The notes beneath the pieces were generated by a model, which worked only from the letters and a program-made list of their open reading frames with translations, searched no databases and was not told the DNA's origin. This document shows positions 24,830 through 33,197 of a stretch of DNA of 64,000 nt, one piece after another. The DNA is taken from contig JBJXHM010000007.1 in NCBI GenBank assembly GCA_046233115.1, forward strand, positions 1 through 64,000, given 5' to 3'. The stretch is from JACOMY01 sp046233115. GTDB taxonomy: Bacteria; Pseudomonadota; Alphaproteobacteria; Kiloniellales; JACOMY01. Position numbers and translations under genes: made by a program. Within the stretch, counting starts at the first letter, position 1. Each line of letters starts with the position of its first letter.

Positions 24830-25914
24830 CCGGTCAGCACCAGGTGCATGATGCGCGAGAAATAGGCGATCTCGACGCTCTCCACGCGGAAGCCGGCCTC
24901 GGCGAAGAGCGCGGCCAGGTCCTGGCGCACGTAGTCGGCGTAGTAGGGCTCGTGGAAGGCCACTGGGAAGTACTCCAGCAGGCCGTCGTAGGCCGGCACG
25001 TCACCGCTCTGGATCGAATCCACCAGCACGAAGCTGCCGCCGGGCTTCAAGACCCGCGCGGCCTCGGCCACCACCTGGGCCCGCACCTTGCGTGGCAGCT
25101 CGTGGAAGAGGAAGACGGCGGTGACCGCGTCCAGGCTGTTTGCCGCCAGTGGCAGGTCCTCGGCGGCGGCCTGCAGCAGGCGCCAGCGCCGATAGGGGGC
25201 GAGTCGGTGCGCGGCCTCTTCCAGGTAGGGCTGGGAGAGGTCGAGCCCGAGCACGCCGAGCCGCGGGTAGGCCTGCTTGACGAAGGGCAGCAGGCCGCCC
25301 GAACCGCAGCCCAGGTCGAGCAGGCGCTTCTCCTCCCGCCGGCCGCCGCGCAGGGCCTTCGCCAGCGGCACCAGCGCCTGGCGGCGCATGGCGTCGGCAC
25401 CGCCGGTGAAGAGCACCTCCACCTGATGGTCGTAGCGTCGGGCCGAGTCCCGCGACAGCCAGCCGTCGCTCTGGAAGTGGAAGTTCTGCTGGTAGTAGCG
25501 CGGCAGGCCCGGCCGGGCGCCCTGCTCGAAGACCTCGTTGCCGGCACCGCTGTGGCGACGCCGCTCCACCGCCGGCAGGTCGGCGAAGAAGCCGGTGGCC
25601 CCGGCCAGCGCCGAGATCGGCCGGCGCAGCAGGTCGCCGGGGAGCGGGTAGAAGCCACGCTCCACGTTCTCCAGGTCGCGCGCGAAGAGCCGCCTGAGGT
25701 CGGCCAGGATCTCCGCCGTCTCTGGCAGCGGCGCCTCGATCGGGCTGGCCGGCCGCACCGGCCGGGTCAGGCGCGCCGAGAGCCACTTCTGGCCGAGAAA
25801 GAGGCCGCTGCTGGCTGCCTGGCTCATGCGGTAGGCACGGCGCTCCAGCGGTCCCAGATGGCCCCGCTTCTTCCGGACCTCCACGTCCGCCGCCGCATTG
25901 GTGGTGTCGCTCAT
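24826..25914 (-). CDS. Class I SAM-dependent methyltransferase
   Basis: 362 aa. The SAM-binding motif I RLLDLGCGSGGLLPFVKQAY lies near residues 198-217, followed by GVLGLDLSQPYLEEA and then the motif SLDAVTAVFLFHELP. RVLKPGGSFVLVDSIQSGD is the post-motif loop. The first 150 residues are a separate helical region (SGLFLGQKWLSARLTRP) often seen in this methyltransferase type, with a YYQQNFHFQSDGWLSRDSA segment. The target is unknown. The neighbour that overlaps it is an acyl-CoA-ligase-like fragment, which hints at a lipid or acyl substrate. Start: ATG at 25914. The open frame continues to 26784 only as antisense to pgk. Confidence 0.85.
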   Translation of the reverse strand: MSDTTNAAADVEVRKKRGHLGPLERRAYRMSQAASSGLFLGQKWLSARLTRPVRPASPIEAPLPETAEILADLRRLFARDLENVERGFYPLPGDLLRRPISALAGATGFFADLPAVERRRHSGAGNEVFEQGARPGLPRYYQQNFHFQSDGWLSRDSARRYDHQVEVLFTGGADAMRRQALVPLAKALRGGRREEKRLLDLGCGSGGLLPFVKQAYPRLGVLGLDLSQPYLEEAAHRLAPYRRWRLLQAAAEDLPLAANSLDAVTAVFLFHELPRKVRAQVVAEAARVLKPGGSFVLVDSIQSGDVPAYDGLLEYFPVAFHEPYYADYVRQDLAALFAEAGFRVESVEIAYFSRIMHLVLTG

Positions 25915-26085
25915 GGCAAAGAGGGTGGTGCCGCACCCCGCCGCGGTCAATGTCTTCCGCGCCAAGGCCTTGCGGCACAGGGTCCGCAGCGGCGCGCGCG
26001 CCCTTGCCTTGCGGTGCCGCTTTGTGGTCCCTCTCGGCCCGCGGACGAGAACCGCGGACGGCGGGTGCCAGGACGGAGGGTGACG

Positions 26086-27294
26086 ATGGCGGGGCTGAAG
26101 ACGATCGAGAGCTTGGACAAGGCACTGGGCGGACTGGCGGGCAAGCGCCTGCTGGTGCGCGTCGACCTGAACGTGCCGGTGAGCGATGGCAAGGTGACCG
26201 ACGCGACCCGGATCGAGCGCTCGCTGCCGACCCTGAAGCGGCTGAGCGCGGCCGGTGCCAAGGTGATCCTGCTCTCCCACTTCGGCCGTCCCAAGGGCAA
26301 GCCGGTCGCCGAGATGAGCCTGAAGCCGATCGCCGAGGCGCTCTCGGCTGCGATCGGCAAGCCGGTCGCCTTCGCCACCGACTGCATCGGCCCGACCGCC
26401 GAGAGCGTCGTCGCCGGTCTTGGCGACGGCGACCTCGCGATGCTGGAGAACCTGCGCTTCCATCCGGGCGAGGAGAAGAACGACCCCGAGTTTGCGGCCG
26501 CGCTGGCGGCTCTGGGCGAGGGCTACGTGAACGACGCCTTCTCCGCCGCCCACCGCGCGCACGCCTCGACCGAGGGCCTGGCGCATCACCTGCCGGCGGC
26601 GGCGGGCCTCTTGATGCAGGAGGAGATCGAGCACCTCTCGCAGGCGCTGGAGGTGCCGACCCGCCCGGTGGTGGCCATCGTCGGCGGCGCCAAGGTCTCG
26701 ACCAAGCTGGAGCTGCTGGGCAACCTGATCGAGAAGGTCGATGTGCTGGTGATCGGCGGCGGCATGGCCAACACCTTCCTGCACGCCCGCGGCGTCGAGG
26801 TCGGCGCCTCGCTCTGCGAGCGCGACCTGGCCGAGACCGCGGCCAAGATCGACAAGGCCGCCGAGGCCGCCGGCTGCCGTATCCTGCTGCCGGCCGATGC
26901 CGTGGTCGCAGCCAAGCTGGAGAGCGGTGCCGCGGCCGAGACCGTACCGCTGGACGCGATTCCTGCAGACCAGATGATCCTGGACGTCGGTCCTGCCAGC
27001 ATCGCCGAGGTCGAATCCGCGCTGGAGGAGGCCAAGACCCTGGTCTGGAACGGCCCGCTCGGCGCCTTCGAGTTCCCGCCCTTCGACCGCGCCACCATGG
27101 CGGTCGCCGCCAAGGTCGTGGCGCTGACCGAGGCCGGCAAGCTGCTGTCGGTCGCCGGCGGCGGCGACACCGTTGCGGCCCTGGTCCAGGCTGGTGCGGC
27201 GGAGAAGTTGAGCTACGTCTCGACCGCCGGCGGCGCCTTCCTGGAGTGGATGGAAGGCAAGACTCTACCGGGCGTCGCCGCCCTGATGGATTGA
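26086..27294 (+). CDS. pgk: Phosphoglycerate kinase
   Basis: 402 aa glycolytic enzyme. N-terminal GKRLLVRVDLNVPVSDGKV, substrate-binding LLSHFGRPKGK, LENLRFHPGEEKNDPEFA, hinge AIVGGAKVSTKLELL, and nucleotide-binding VWNGPLGAFEFPPFD and SVAGGGDTVAAL. Start: ATG at 26086 with GGAGGG 5 bases upstream. The longer open frame back to 24844 is antisense to the methyltransferase. In related bacteria pgk usually sits with gap and fba. Here it stands alone, divergent from the methyltransferase and followed by a hairpin and a palindromic element. Confidence 0.97.
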   Translation: MAGLKTIESLDKALGGLAGKRLLVRVDLNVPVSDGKVTDATRIERSLPTLKRLSAAGAKVILLSHFGRPKGKPVAEMSLKPIAEALSAAIGKPVAFATDCIGPTAESVVAGLGDGDLAMLENLRFHPGEEKNDPEFAAALAALGEGYVNDAFSAAHRAHASTEGLAHHLPAAAGLLMQEEIEHLSQALEVPTRPVVAIVGGAKVSTKLELLGNLIEKVDVLVIGGGMANTFLHARGVEVGASLCERDLAETAAKIDKAAEAAGCRILLPADAVVAAKLESGAAAETVPLDAIPADQMILDVGPASIAEVESALEEAKTLVWNGPLGAFEFPPFDRATMAVAAKVVALTEAGKLLSVAGGGDTVAALVQAGAAEKLSYVSTAGGAFLEWMEGKTLPGVAALMD

Positions 27295-27303
27295 TGCCAG
27301 CAA

Positions 27304-27324
27304 GCAGTGAGCATCGCTCACTGC
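27304..27324 (+). terminator. Hairpin after pgk
   Basis: GCAGTGAGC (27304-27312) pairs perfectly with GCTCACTGC (27316-27324) around a three-base loop, 9 bp past the pgk stop. There is no strong T tract. The palindromic element begins 3 bases later. Confidence 0.55.
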
Positions 27325-27327
27325 TTC

Positions 27328-27403
27328 GCACCGGCCCGCTCCCCTTCCCGACCACCCAATAGGATACTGGCGTGGGTGGTCGGGAGGGGGAGCGGGCCGG
27401 TGC
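27328..27403. repeat. Palindromic element, copy 2 (31-bp stem)
   Basis: The left arm 27328-27358 pairs with 27373-27403 over 31 positions with one G-U pair. The loop ATAGGATACTGGCG shares AGGATAC with copy 1 (10157-10238). Stem bases that differ between copies differ on both arms, so pairing is kept. It lies between pgk and phoD, both rightward. Confidence 0.75.
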
Positions 27404-27484
27404 CGCCCCTTATCGAAGCGCCAAGCGCTTCGAAATAATACCAAACTCCGGAACATTCCGACTCTGCAGCGATGATTTATCAAA

Positions 27485-27502
27485 CCGTCATCGGACGGTG
27501 AT
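27485..27502 (+). promoter_or_regulatory. Candidate Pho box upstream of phoD
   Basis: CCGTCAT-CGGA-CGGTGAT fits the PhoB pattern CTGTCAT-N4-CTGTCAT at 11 of 14 positions with exact spacing, 68 bp before the phoD ATG. The downstream gene is a phosphatase, which makes phosphate control likely. It also contains a short dyad, ACCGTC/GACGGT, at 27484-27499. Confidence 0.45.
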
Positions 27503-27569
27503 CAGGGCGTTACCTCTTGCGACGAGGCTCCGCGCTCTTCACCTATCCCCGTCTGATGAGGATCTAGCC

Positions 27570-29138
27570 ATGAGCTCCTTCCGTCCTTCGCGGCGCGGCC
27601 TGCTGCGCGGTGCCGCCGGCTCTGCCCTGCTGCTGTCCGGCGGCTTCGCGCTGCCGGCGATCTCGCGTGCGGCCGACCGCCCGCAGATCAGCCACGGCCT
27701 GCAGTCCGGTGACGTCACCGCCGACAGCGCCGTGCTCTGGGCCCGCGTCGACCGCCCGGCCGATCTCTTGATCGAGGTGGCGACGACCGAGTCCTTCAAG
27801 GACGCCCGCCGCCTGCCGCCGCTGCACGCCCTGCCGACGCGCGGCCAGGCCGCGAAGCTGCTGGTCGAGGGCCTGCCGGCCGACCAGGAGATCTTCTATC
27901 GCGTGACCCCGCGCAGCCTGGAGGAGGTCACCCTGCTGGGCGAGCCGCAGGTCGGCCGCCTGCGCACCGCGCCCTCCGGCCTGCGTAAGGTCTCCTTCGT
28001 GTGGAGCGGCGACGTCGCCGGCCAGGGCTGGGGCATCGACACCGACCGCGGCGGCATGACCGTCTTCGCCAAGATGGCCGGCCACAACCCCGACTTCTTC
28101 CTGCACAACGGCGACACCATCTATGCCGACGGCCCGCTGAAGGAGAGCGTGGAGCTGGCCGACGGGACCCTCTGGAAGAACCTGGTGACGCCGGAGAAGG
28201 CCAAGGTCGCCGAGACCCTGGACGAGTTCCGCGGCGCCTATCTCTATAACCTGCTGGATGCCAACGTTCAGGCCTTCAACGCCCAGGTGCCGATCTTCGT
28301 GCAGTGGGACGACCACGAGGTCTGCAACAACTGGTATCCGAGCGAGATCCTGACCGACGAGCGCTACTCCGAGCGTTCGGTCAACCGCCTGGCCGCACGT
28401 TCGGCCCAGGCCTTCCACGAGATGTTCCCGCTGGCCAGCCAGCAGGTCGAGCCCTATCGCGTCTACCGGAAGATCCCCTACGGGCCGCTGGTTGACGTCT
28501 TCGTGCTCGACATGCGCAGCTATCGCGGCGTGAACGGCCCCAACCGCGAGACCGAGGCCGGTCCCAACACCGCCTTCCTGGGTGCGGAGCAGCTGGCCTG
28601 GCTGAAGCGGGAACTGGCCAACTCCAAGGCCGTATGGAAGGTGATCCAGGCCGACATGCCGATCGGCCTGCAGGTCAAGGACGGCAAGGGCGACCCGCAG
28701 CACTACGAGAACGGCGCCAACGGCGACGGCCCGGCGCTGGGCCGCGAGCTGGAGATCGCCGATCTGCTGCGCTTCATCAAGGCGGCCGGCATCGCCAACA
28801 CGGTCTGGCTCACCGCCGACGTGCACTACACCGCCGCGCACTACTACAACCCCGAAAAGGCGCAGTTCCAGGACTTCGAGCCCTTCTGGGAGTTCGTGAC
28901 CGGCCCGCTGCACGCCGGCACCTTCGGCCCCAACGAGCTGGACAACACCTTTGGCCCGGAGGTGCGCTACCAGAAGGCCCCGACGCCGGAGCAGGGCGCC
29001 AACCTGCCGCCGTCGGAAGGCCTGCAGTTCTTCGGTCAGGTCGAGATCGATCCGGCGAGCGGTATCATGACCGTGACCCTGCGCGACGTTGCCGACCAGG
29101 CGCTCTGGTCCGTCGATCTGGAGCCCAAGCGCGGTTAA
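27570..29138 (+). CDS. phoD: PhoD-family alkaline phosphatase / phosphodiesterase, Tat-exported
   Basis: 522 aa. The twin-arginine signal RPSRRGLLRGAAGSALLL is followed by a PhoD N-terminal domain (ISHGLQSGDVTADSAVLWAR) and the metallophosphatase core. Metal and active-site motifs are VWSGDVAGQGWG, FFLHNGDTIYADG, VQWDDHEVCNNWY and WLTADVHYTAAHYY. PhoD enzymes use calcium and iron to free phosphate from esters and diesters in the periplasm. The Tat route suits a folded metalloenzyme. Start: ATG at 27570 with GAGGA 7 bases upstream. A likely Pho box precedes it. Together with phnWX it suggests adaptation to low phosphate. Confidence 0.92.
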   Translation: MSSFRPSRRGLLRGAAGSALLLSGGFALPAISRAADRPQISHGLQSGDVTADSAVLWARVDRPADLLIEVATTESFKDARRLPPLHALPTRGQAAKLLVEGLPADQEIFYRVTPRSLEEVTLLGEPQVGRLRTAPSGLRKVSFVWSGDVAGQGWGIDTDRGGMTVFAKMAGHNPDFFLHNGDTIYADGPLKESVELADGTLWKNLVTPEKAKVAETLDEFRGAYLYNLLDANVQAFNAQVPIFVQWDDHEVCNNWYPSEILTDERYSERSVNRLAARSAQAFHEMFPLASQQVEPYRVYRKIPYGPLVDVFVLDMRSYRGVNGPNRETEAGPNTAFLGAEQLAWLKRELANSKAVWKVIQADMPIGLQVKDGKGDPQHYENGANGDGPALGRELEIADLLRFIKAAGIANTVWLTADVHYTAAHYYNPEKAQFQDFEPFWEFVTGPLHAGTFGPNELDNTFGPEVRYQKAPTPEQGANLPPSEGLQFFGQVEIDPASGIMTVTLRDVADQALWSVDLEPKRG

Positions 29139-29148
29139 AGCTGCCGGT

Positions 29149-29174
29149 GGGGGGTGGCTTCGCCGCCGCCCCCC
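29149..29174. terminator. Bidirectional terminator between phoD and azlD
   Basis: GGGGGGTGGC (29149-29158) pairs with GCCGCCCCCC (29165-29174) around TTCGCC, with one G-U pair. The outer dyad GCCGGTG (29143-29149) and CACCGGC (29180-29186) extends it. It lies between convergent genes and touches the azlD stop, so it may end both transcripts. Confidence 0.6.
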
Positions 29175-29512
29175 TACAGCACCGGCCGTAGGGCCAGCCA
29201 GACGGCGAGAACGGCACCGCCGATCAGCACCGACAGGAAGAGCCGGCGGGTCACCAGGAAGGCGATGACACAGATCGCGGCGGCCAGCAGCCGTGCGGCC
29301 AGCGGCGTCTCCGTCAGCGGACCGATCGGCAGCAGGATCATGCGGGTGATCAGGCCGGCCAGCAGGGCATAGGCAACCGCCGCCATCCAGGCGAAGAGGG
29401 CGCTGTCGGGATTGATCCGGCCGGAGAAGAGCACGCCGATGCCGCGCCAGAAGTAGGTCGCGGCCGCGGCCACGGCCAGCACCAGAAGCGGCCAGTACCA
29501 GGTCTCCTGCAT
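29174..29512 (-). CDS. azlD: AzlD-family branched-chain amino acid exporter subunit
   Basis: 112 aa with four hydrophobic segments (LLVLAVAAAATYFW, WMAAVAYALLAGLITR, LLAAAICVIAFLVT, LIGGAVLAVWLAL), the size and pattern of AzlD. AzlD pairs with AzlC to export branched-chain amino acids and analogues such as azaleucine. The ATG at 29512 comes 3 bases after the azlC stop. Specific substrate not shown. Confidence 0.85.
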   Translation of the reverse strand: MQETWYWPLLVLAVAAAATYFWRGIGVLFSGRINPDSALFAWMAAVAYALLAGLITRMILLPIGPLTETPLAARLLAAAICVIAFLVTRRLFLSVLIGGAVLAVWLALRPVL

Positions 29513-29515
29513 CGG

Positions 29516-30235
29516 CTAGGTCTTGCCCCGCCCGGTGAGGAAGAAGGCGATGGTGCCGCCGACCAGCCCGGTCAGGATCAGGCTCCAGTCCGGCGACAGC
29601 AGGAAGAAGATCGGCCCGAGGACGGCGCCGGCGGCCAGCGCCGTCACCTTGCGCTTGCCGCGCAGGTCCTCGAGGAAAAGGACCGTGAAGTAGAGCGGGG
29701 TCAGGAACACCAGGCTCAGGGTCACTGGTTTGGGCAGCACTTCGGGCAGCAGATAGCCGATCGCCGTGCCGACCATGGTGGTCATCCACAGCACCAGGGT
29801 GAAGCCCTGGAAGAAGGGCAAGCGCTGCGACACCGGTAGGTTTGGCCCGACCCGCATGGTCACCGCCCAGCCGGTCAGAGCGATGAAGTGTGCCGAAAGA
29901 TAGAATTGGCTGCGCTTCACCCCGGAATGGCGCATCAGCGGCACCAGGGTCATCACCATAGGCAGCAGGCGGGTGGCGCTGGCGCTGACCGCCAGCGCGA
30001 TCACCAGCAGTCCTGCCCCCAGCCCGTAGAGCTCGACCATGGCCACTTGGCCCGGCAGCGCCCAGGTGGTCGCCGTGGAGATCAGGCCGTGCCAGAGGGT
30101 GAGGCCTGACTCGCGCACCAGCGCGCCGAAGCCGAGGAAGCTCGCGCCGATGGCGAGCGCCGGGGCGCCGGCGGCTTCGCGAAAGCCGCCGCGGAAGGCG
30201 GCGCGTTCGTTTGGGAAAGAGAGAGGTCGCTTCAT
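29516..30235 (-). CDS. azlC: AzlC-family branched-chain amino acid exporter subunit
   Basis: 239 aa polytopic membrane protein. FRGGFREAAGAPALAIGASF is the family opening (G(x)RxxxPxxxG region). SASATRLLPMVMTLVPLM carries the conserved N/SxRhxLY-like turn, here degenerate, and QRLPFFQGFTLVLWMTTMVG lies mid-protein. With AzlD it forms an export pair in the inner membrane. Start: ATG at 30235. The open frame to 30400 adds a proline-rich stretch unlike the family. The 203-bp gap upstream, shared with the divergent DUF1800 gene, is presumably the promoter region. Confidence 0.82.
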   Translation of the reverse strand: MKRPLSFPNERAAFRGGFREAAGAPALAIGASFLGFGALVRESGLTLWHGLISTATTWALPGQVAMVELYGLGAGLLVIALAVSASATRLLPMVMTLVPLMRHSGVKRSQFYLSAHFIALTGWAVTMRVGPNLPVSQRLPFFQGFTLVLWMTTMVGTAIGYLLPEVLPKPVTLSLVFLTPLYFTVLFLEDLRGKRKVTALAAGAVLGPIFFLLSPDWSLILTGLVGGTIAFFLTGRGKT

Positions 30236-30438
30236 GTCGGTCGAACAAAAGGCTAGCCGGCCCGGCGCCGTGCCGCCAGGGCCAAGCCGGGAATAGCTGA
30301 CTTGCAGTCGCGTAGGCGATGGGGGGCGGAGGCGGGGGAAAGGATCGTTCCTGATAACTCCACAATTGCCTCCTACATTTGATCTGACGCGGCCTGGCAA
30401 TAGGCCGGAGTCCGCCGGTGAAACTCCGCAGGGGTGAG

Positions 30439-31863
30439 ATGGACGACGACTTTGACCTCATTGCACCGCAGCGCTTCGGCTACGGGCGCAAGCCGGACCA
30501 AGCGCCGCCGCAGGACCGGCAGAGCTTGCTGGACCAGGTACCGGCCGGTGCCGCCGGCAAGGCCGGCTTCGTGGCGAGCGACTCGAAGAGCCGCATTCGC
30601 CAGCTCAGGGACATCACCCTGCGGCTGCGCGAGGCGCGTAAGGTCAAGGACGGCGACAGGATCCTCGCCGTCAGGCACGAACGGGTCAGCTTCATGCGCA
30701 ACGCCTACGTTCCGGAGGCGCACGAGCGGGTGCTCTGGAGCGTGCTACAGCCGGACGGCTTCTACGAGCGCCTGGCCTTCTTCTGGAGCGACCACTTCAC
30801 CGTCTCCGTCGCCAAGGCCTCGCTCCGGGCCCTGGTCGCGCCCTATGAGGCGGAGGCGATCCGCCCCTTCATCGCCGGCGACTTCCGCGCGCTGCTGCGT
30901 TCCGCCGTGTTGCATCCGGTCATGCAGCTCTATCTCGACCAGAACCGTTCGGTCGGTCCGGGCTCGCCCATGGGGCTGCGCAGCAAACGCGGCCTGAACG
31001 AGAACCTGGGCCGTGAAGTCATCGAACTGCACACCCTGGGCGTTGGCGGTGCCTATAGCCAGGACGACGTACGCCAGTTTGCGACCCTGCTGACCGGGGT
31101 GACGGTCGACGAGGACGAGGGCGTCAGCACCTTCGACCCCGACCTCTCGGAGCCGGGGACCATGACCGTGCTGGGACGGCGCTACGGCGGCGACCCGGCC
31201 GGCCTGGCCGCAGTGCTGCAAGCGCTGGACGATCTGGCGCGCCACCCCGCCACCGCCCGGCACCTGGCCTGGAAGCTGGCCGTGCACTTCCTCGCTGACG
31301 AGCCGCCGGACGCGGTGGTGCAGCATCTGGCGGAGACCTATCTCGACAACGATACCGCGCTGATGCCGGTCTACCGTGCGCTGCTGGAGCATCCGGCGAG
31401 TTGGCAGACCTACGGCCGGAAGGTGCGCCAGCCCTTCGACTACCTGGTGTCCGCGCTGCGCGTCGCCCTGCCGCCCGGCAGGGAGCGGCAGGCGGCCCGG
31501 CCCAGGCACAAGGCCTTCGAGACCAAGGACGGCACGATGAGCACCGATCCGCTGCCGGGGCACTATCCGCTGACCCTGGCGCCGCTCAACGCGATGGGGC
31601 AGTTGCCGTGGTCGGCGCCCGGACCCAACGGCTGGCCGGAGGTGGCCGACGCCTGGATCTCGCCGCAGGGCCTGACCGAGCGCATCGCCTTCGCCGACCG
31701 CCTGGCCGGAGGCCCGCTGCGGAAGACCTCGCCGCAAGAGCTCTTCGACGAGGCCTTCGGACCGCTCTCGCCGGATCGTCTGGCCCTCCTGATGCAGGAG
31801 ACCACCAGGGCGCAGGAGGCGACGGTCCTGCTGCTCGCCAGTCCCGAGTTCCAGAGGAGATAG
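30439..31863 (+). CDS. DUF1800 family protein
   Basis: 474 aa. It shows the DUF1800 pattern: an N-terminal helical region, ERLAFFWSDHFTVSV, VLHPVMQLYLDQNRSVGPG, NENLGREVIELHTLGVGG (the most conserved block), YSQDDVRQFATLLTGVTV and ATARHLAWKLAVHFL. No signal peptide is seen in this start, unlike some relatives. Its function is not established. Members nearly always pair with a DUF1501 protein, as here. Start: ATG at 30439 close behind AGGGG. A GTG at 30418 would add 7 residues. The next gene begins 4 bases after its stop. Confidence 0.85.
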   Translation: MDDDFDLIAPQRFGYGRKPDQAPPQDRQSLLDQVPAGAAGKAGFVASDSKSRIRQLRDITLRLREARKVKDGDRILAVRHERVSFMRNAYVPEAHERVLWSVLQPDGFYERLAFFWSDHFTVSVAKASLRALVAPYEAEAIRPFIAGDFRALLRSAVLHPVMQLYLDQNRSVGPGSPMGLRSKRGLNENLGREVIELHTLGVGGAYSQDDVRQFATLLTGVTVDEDEGVSTFDPDLSEPGTMTVLGRRYGGDPAGLAAVLQALDDLARHPATARHLAWKLAVHFLADEPPDAVVQHLAETYLDNDTALMPVYRALLEHPASWQTYGRKVRQPFDYLVSALRVALPPGRERQAARPRHKAFETKDGTMSTDPLPGHYPLTLAPLNAMGQLPWSAPGPNGWPEVADAWISPQGLTERIAFADRLAGGPLRKTSPQELFDEAFGPLSPDRLALLMQETTRAQEATVLLLASPEFQRR

Positions 31864-31867
31864 GCCC

Positions 31868-33064
31868 ATGGCGAGGCTTTTCACCGAAACGCGGGCGACC
31901 TTGTCACGACGCGGTTTTCTCAGAGGGAGCCAGGCGCTGCTGCTGAGCTCGGCGCTGCTTTCGCCCTCGCTGGTCTGGGCCTCGGCCCCCGGCGACCGGC
32001 GACTGGTCGTCATCATCCTGCGCGGCGCCCTGGACGGCCTTGACCTGCTGCGGCCCTACGAGGACCCGACCTGGCAGGCGCTGCGCCCCAGCCTTTCGGC
32101 TTCGGTCGGCAAGGACCCCCTCGAGCTTGCGCCGGGCTTCGCCCTCAATCCGGCGCTGGAGGCTCTGCTGCCGCTCTGGCAGGCGGAGGAACTGGCCTTT
32201 GCGCCGGCGGTCGCCACGCCCTACCGGGACAAGCGCAGCCACTTCGAGGGACAGGACATCCTGGAGATGGGGACGGCGACCGCCAGCGAACTGGAGGACG
32301 GCTGGCTGAACCGGGCGATCGACCTGCTGCCGAAGGGACAGCAGAAGGGCTATGCCGTGGCGGTCGGCCAGGAACGCATGCTGTTGCTGCGCGGGCCGGC
32401 GCCGGCGCTGTTCTGGTCGCCGAGCAACGACCTGCGCGAGGACGAAGCAGGCGAGTCGCTGCTGGAGGCGCTCTACGGCGGGGATCCGCTATTCGCCAAG
32501 GCCTACGAGGCCGCCGTCACCGCCGACGTGGTGACCGACGCGCTGAGCGACGGGCTGGTCTCACGCAAGGCCACGCCCCAGGCCAGCGCCGAACTGGCCG
32601 CAGAGATGCTGAAGGGCGATGCGCGGGTCGTCGGCCTGTCGCTTCCCGGCTGGGACACCCATGCCGCCCAGGCTCCGGCGCTCAGACGCAGGCTGAAGCA
32701 GCTCGCCGACGTCCTCATCACCCTGCGCGATGACCTGGGCGAGGCGGTCTGGGGCCAGACCGTGGTTATGACCCTGACCGAATTCGGACGCACCGTGGCC
32801 GAGAACGGCACCCGCGGTACCGACCACGGCACCGGCGGCGTCACCCTGCTCGCCGGTGGCGGCTTCCGCGGCGGCCGGCTCTACGGTGATTGGCCGGGCC
32901 TGGGCGAGGGCGACCTCTACCAGGGGCGCGACCTGCTGCCGACGCAGGACATCCGCCTCTACCCTGCCCATGTGCTGCGCGCCGGCTTCGGCCTTTCCGC
33001 CGCCGACCTCTCCGGCAGGGTCTTCCCCGGCTTGGATCTGACGCCGGACCCAGGCTTCCTCTGA
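31868..33064 (+). CDS. DUF1501 family protein, Tat-exported
   Basis: 398 aa. The Tat signal TLSRRGFLRGSQALLLSSAL is followed by a sulfatase/phosphatase-like fold. RLVVIILRGALDGLDLLRPY is its usual first strand and metal region, VGLSLPGWDTHAAQAPALR carries WDTH, and VVMTLTEFGRTVAENGTRG leads to TDHGTGGV, giving the TEFGR...DHG motifs typical of DUF1501. The family is related to alkaline-phosphatase-like hydrolases but its substrate is unknown. It is co-transcribed with the DUF1800 gene (4-base gap, GGAG before the ATG at 31868). With its partner it probably works in the periplasm or at the cell surface. Confidence 0.87.
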   Translation: MARLFTETRATLSRRGFLRGSQALLLSSALLSPSLVWASAPGDRRLVVIILRGALDGLDLLRPYEDPTWQALRPSLSASVGKDPLELAPGFALNPALEALLPLWQAEELAFAPAVATPYRDKRSHFEGQDILEMGTATASELEDGWLNRAIDLLPKGQQKGYAVAVGQERMLLLRGPAPALFWSPSNDLREDEAGESLLEALYGGDPLFAKAYEAAVTADVVTDALSDGLVSRKATPQASAELAAEMLKGDARVVGLSLPGWDTHAAQAPALRRRLKQLADVLITLRDDLGEAVWGQTVVMTLTEFGRTVAENGTRGTDHGTGGVTLLAGGGFRGGRLYGDWPGLGEGDLYQGRDLLPTQDIRLYPAHVLRAGFGLSAADLSGRVFPGLDLTPDPGFL

Positions 33065-33126
33065 CCGCGCACCGGCGCGCCTCTCACGCGACTGCGCGCA
33101 TTGGTCGGATATCTGTCGACTTGCAA

Positions 33127-33165
33127 TCGCGGCCCGCTACCGCGAGGCTGTCAGTCGAGACAGCC
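33127..33165 (+). terminator. Two consecutive hairpins between DUF1501 and ABC-like gene
   Basis: TCGCGG/CCGCGA (33127-33132 with 33140-33145) and GGCTGTC/GACAGCC (33146-33152 with 33159-33165) follow each other directly. No T run follows. They could end the DUF1800/1501 transcript or form a 5' structure for the next gene. Confidence 0.35.
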
Positions 33166-33197
33166 GGGCGATGACCGGGGGAAGTGCGCGGGGCGCG

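Noticed and set aside
24844..26085. Plus-strand frame continuous with pgk, upstream of its ATG
   Set aside because: It is antisense to the methyltransferase. Pgk proteins begin at the ATG at 26086, which has a strong ribosome-binding site.
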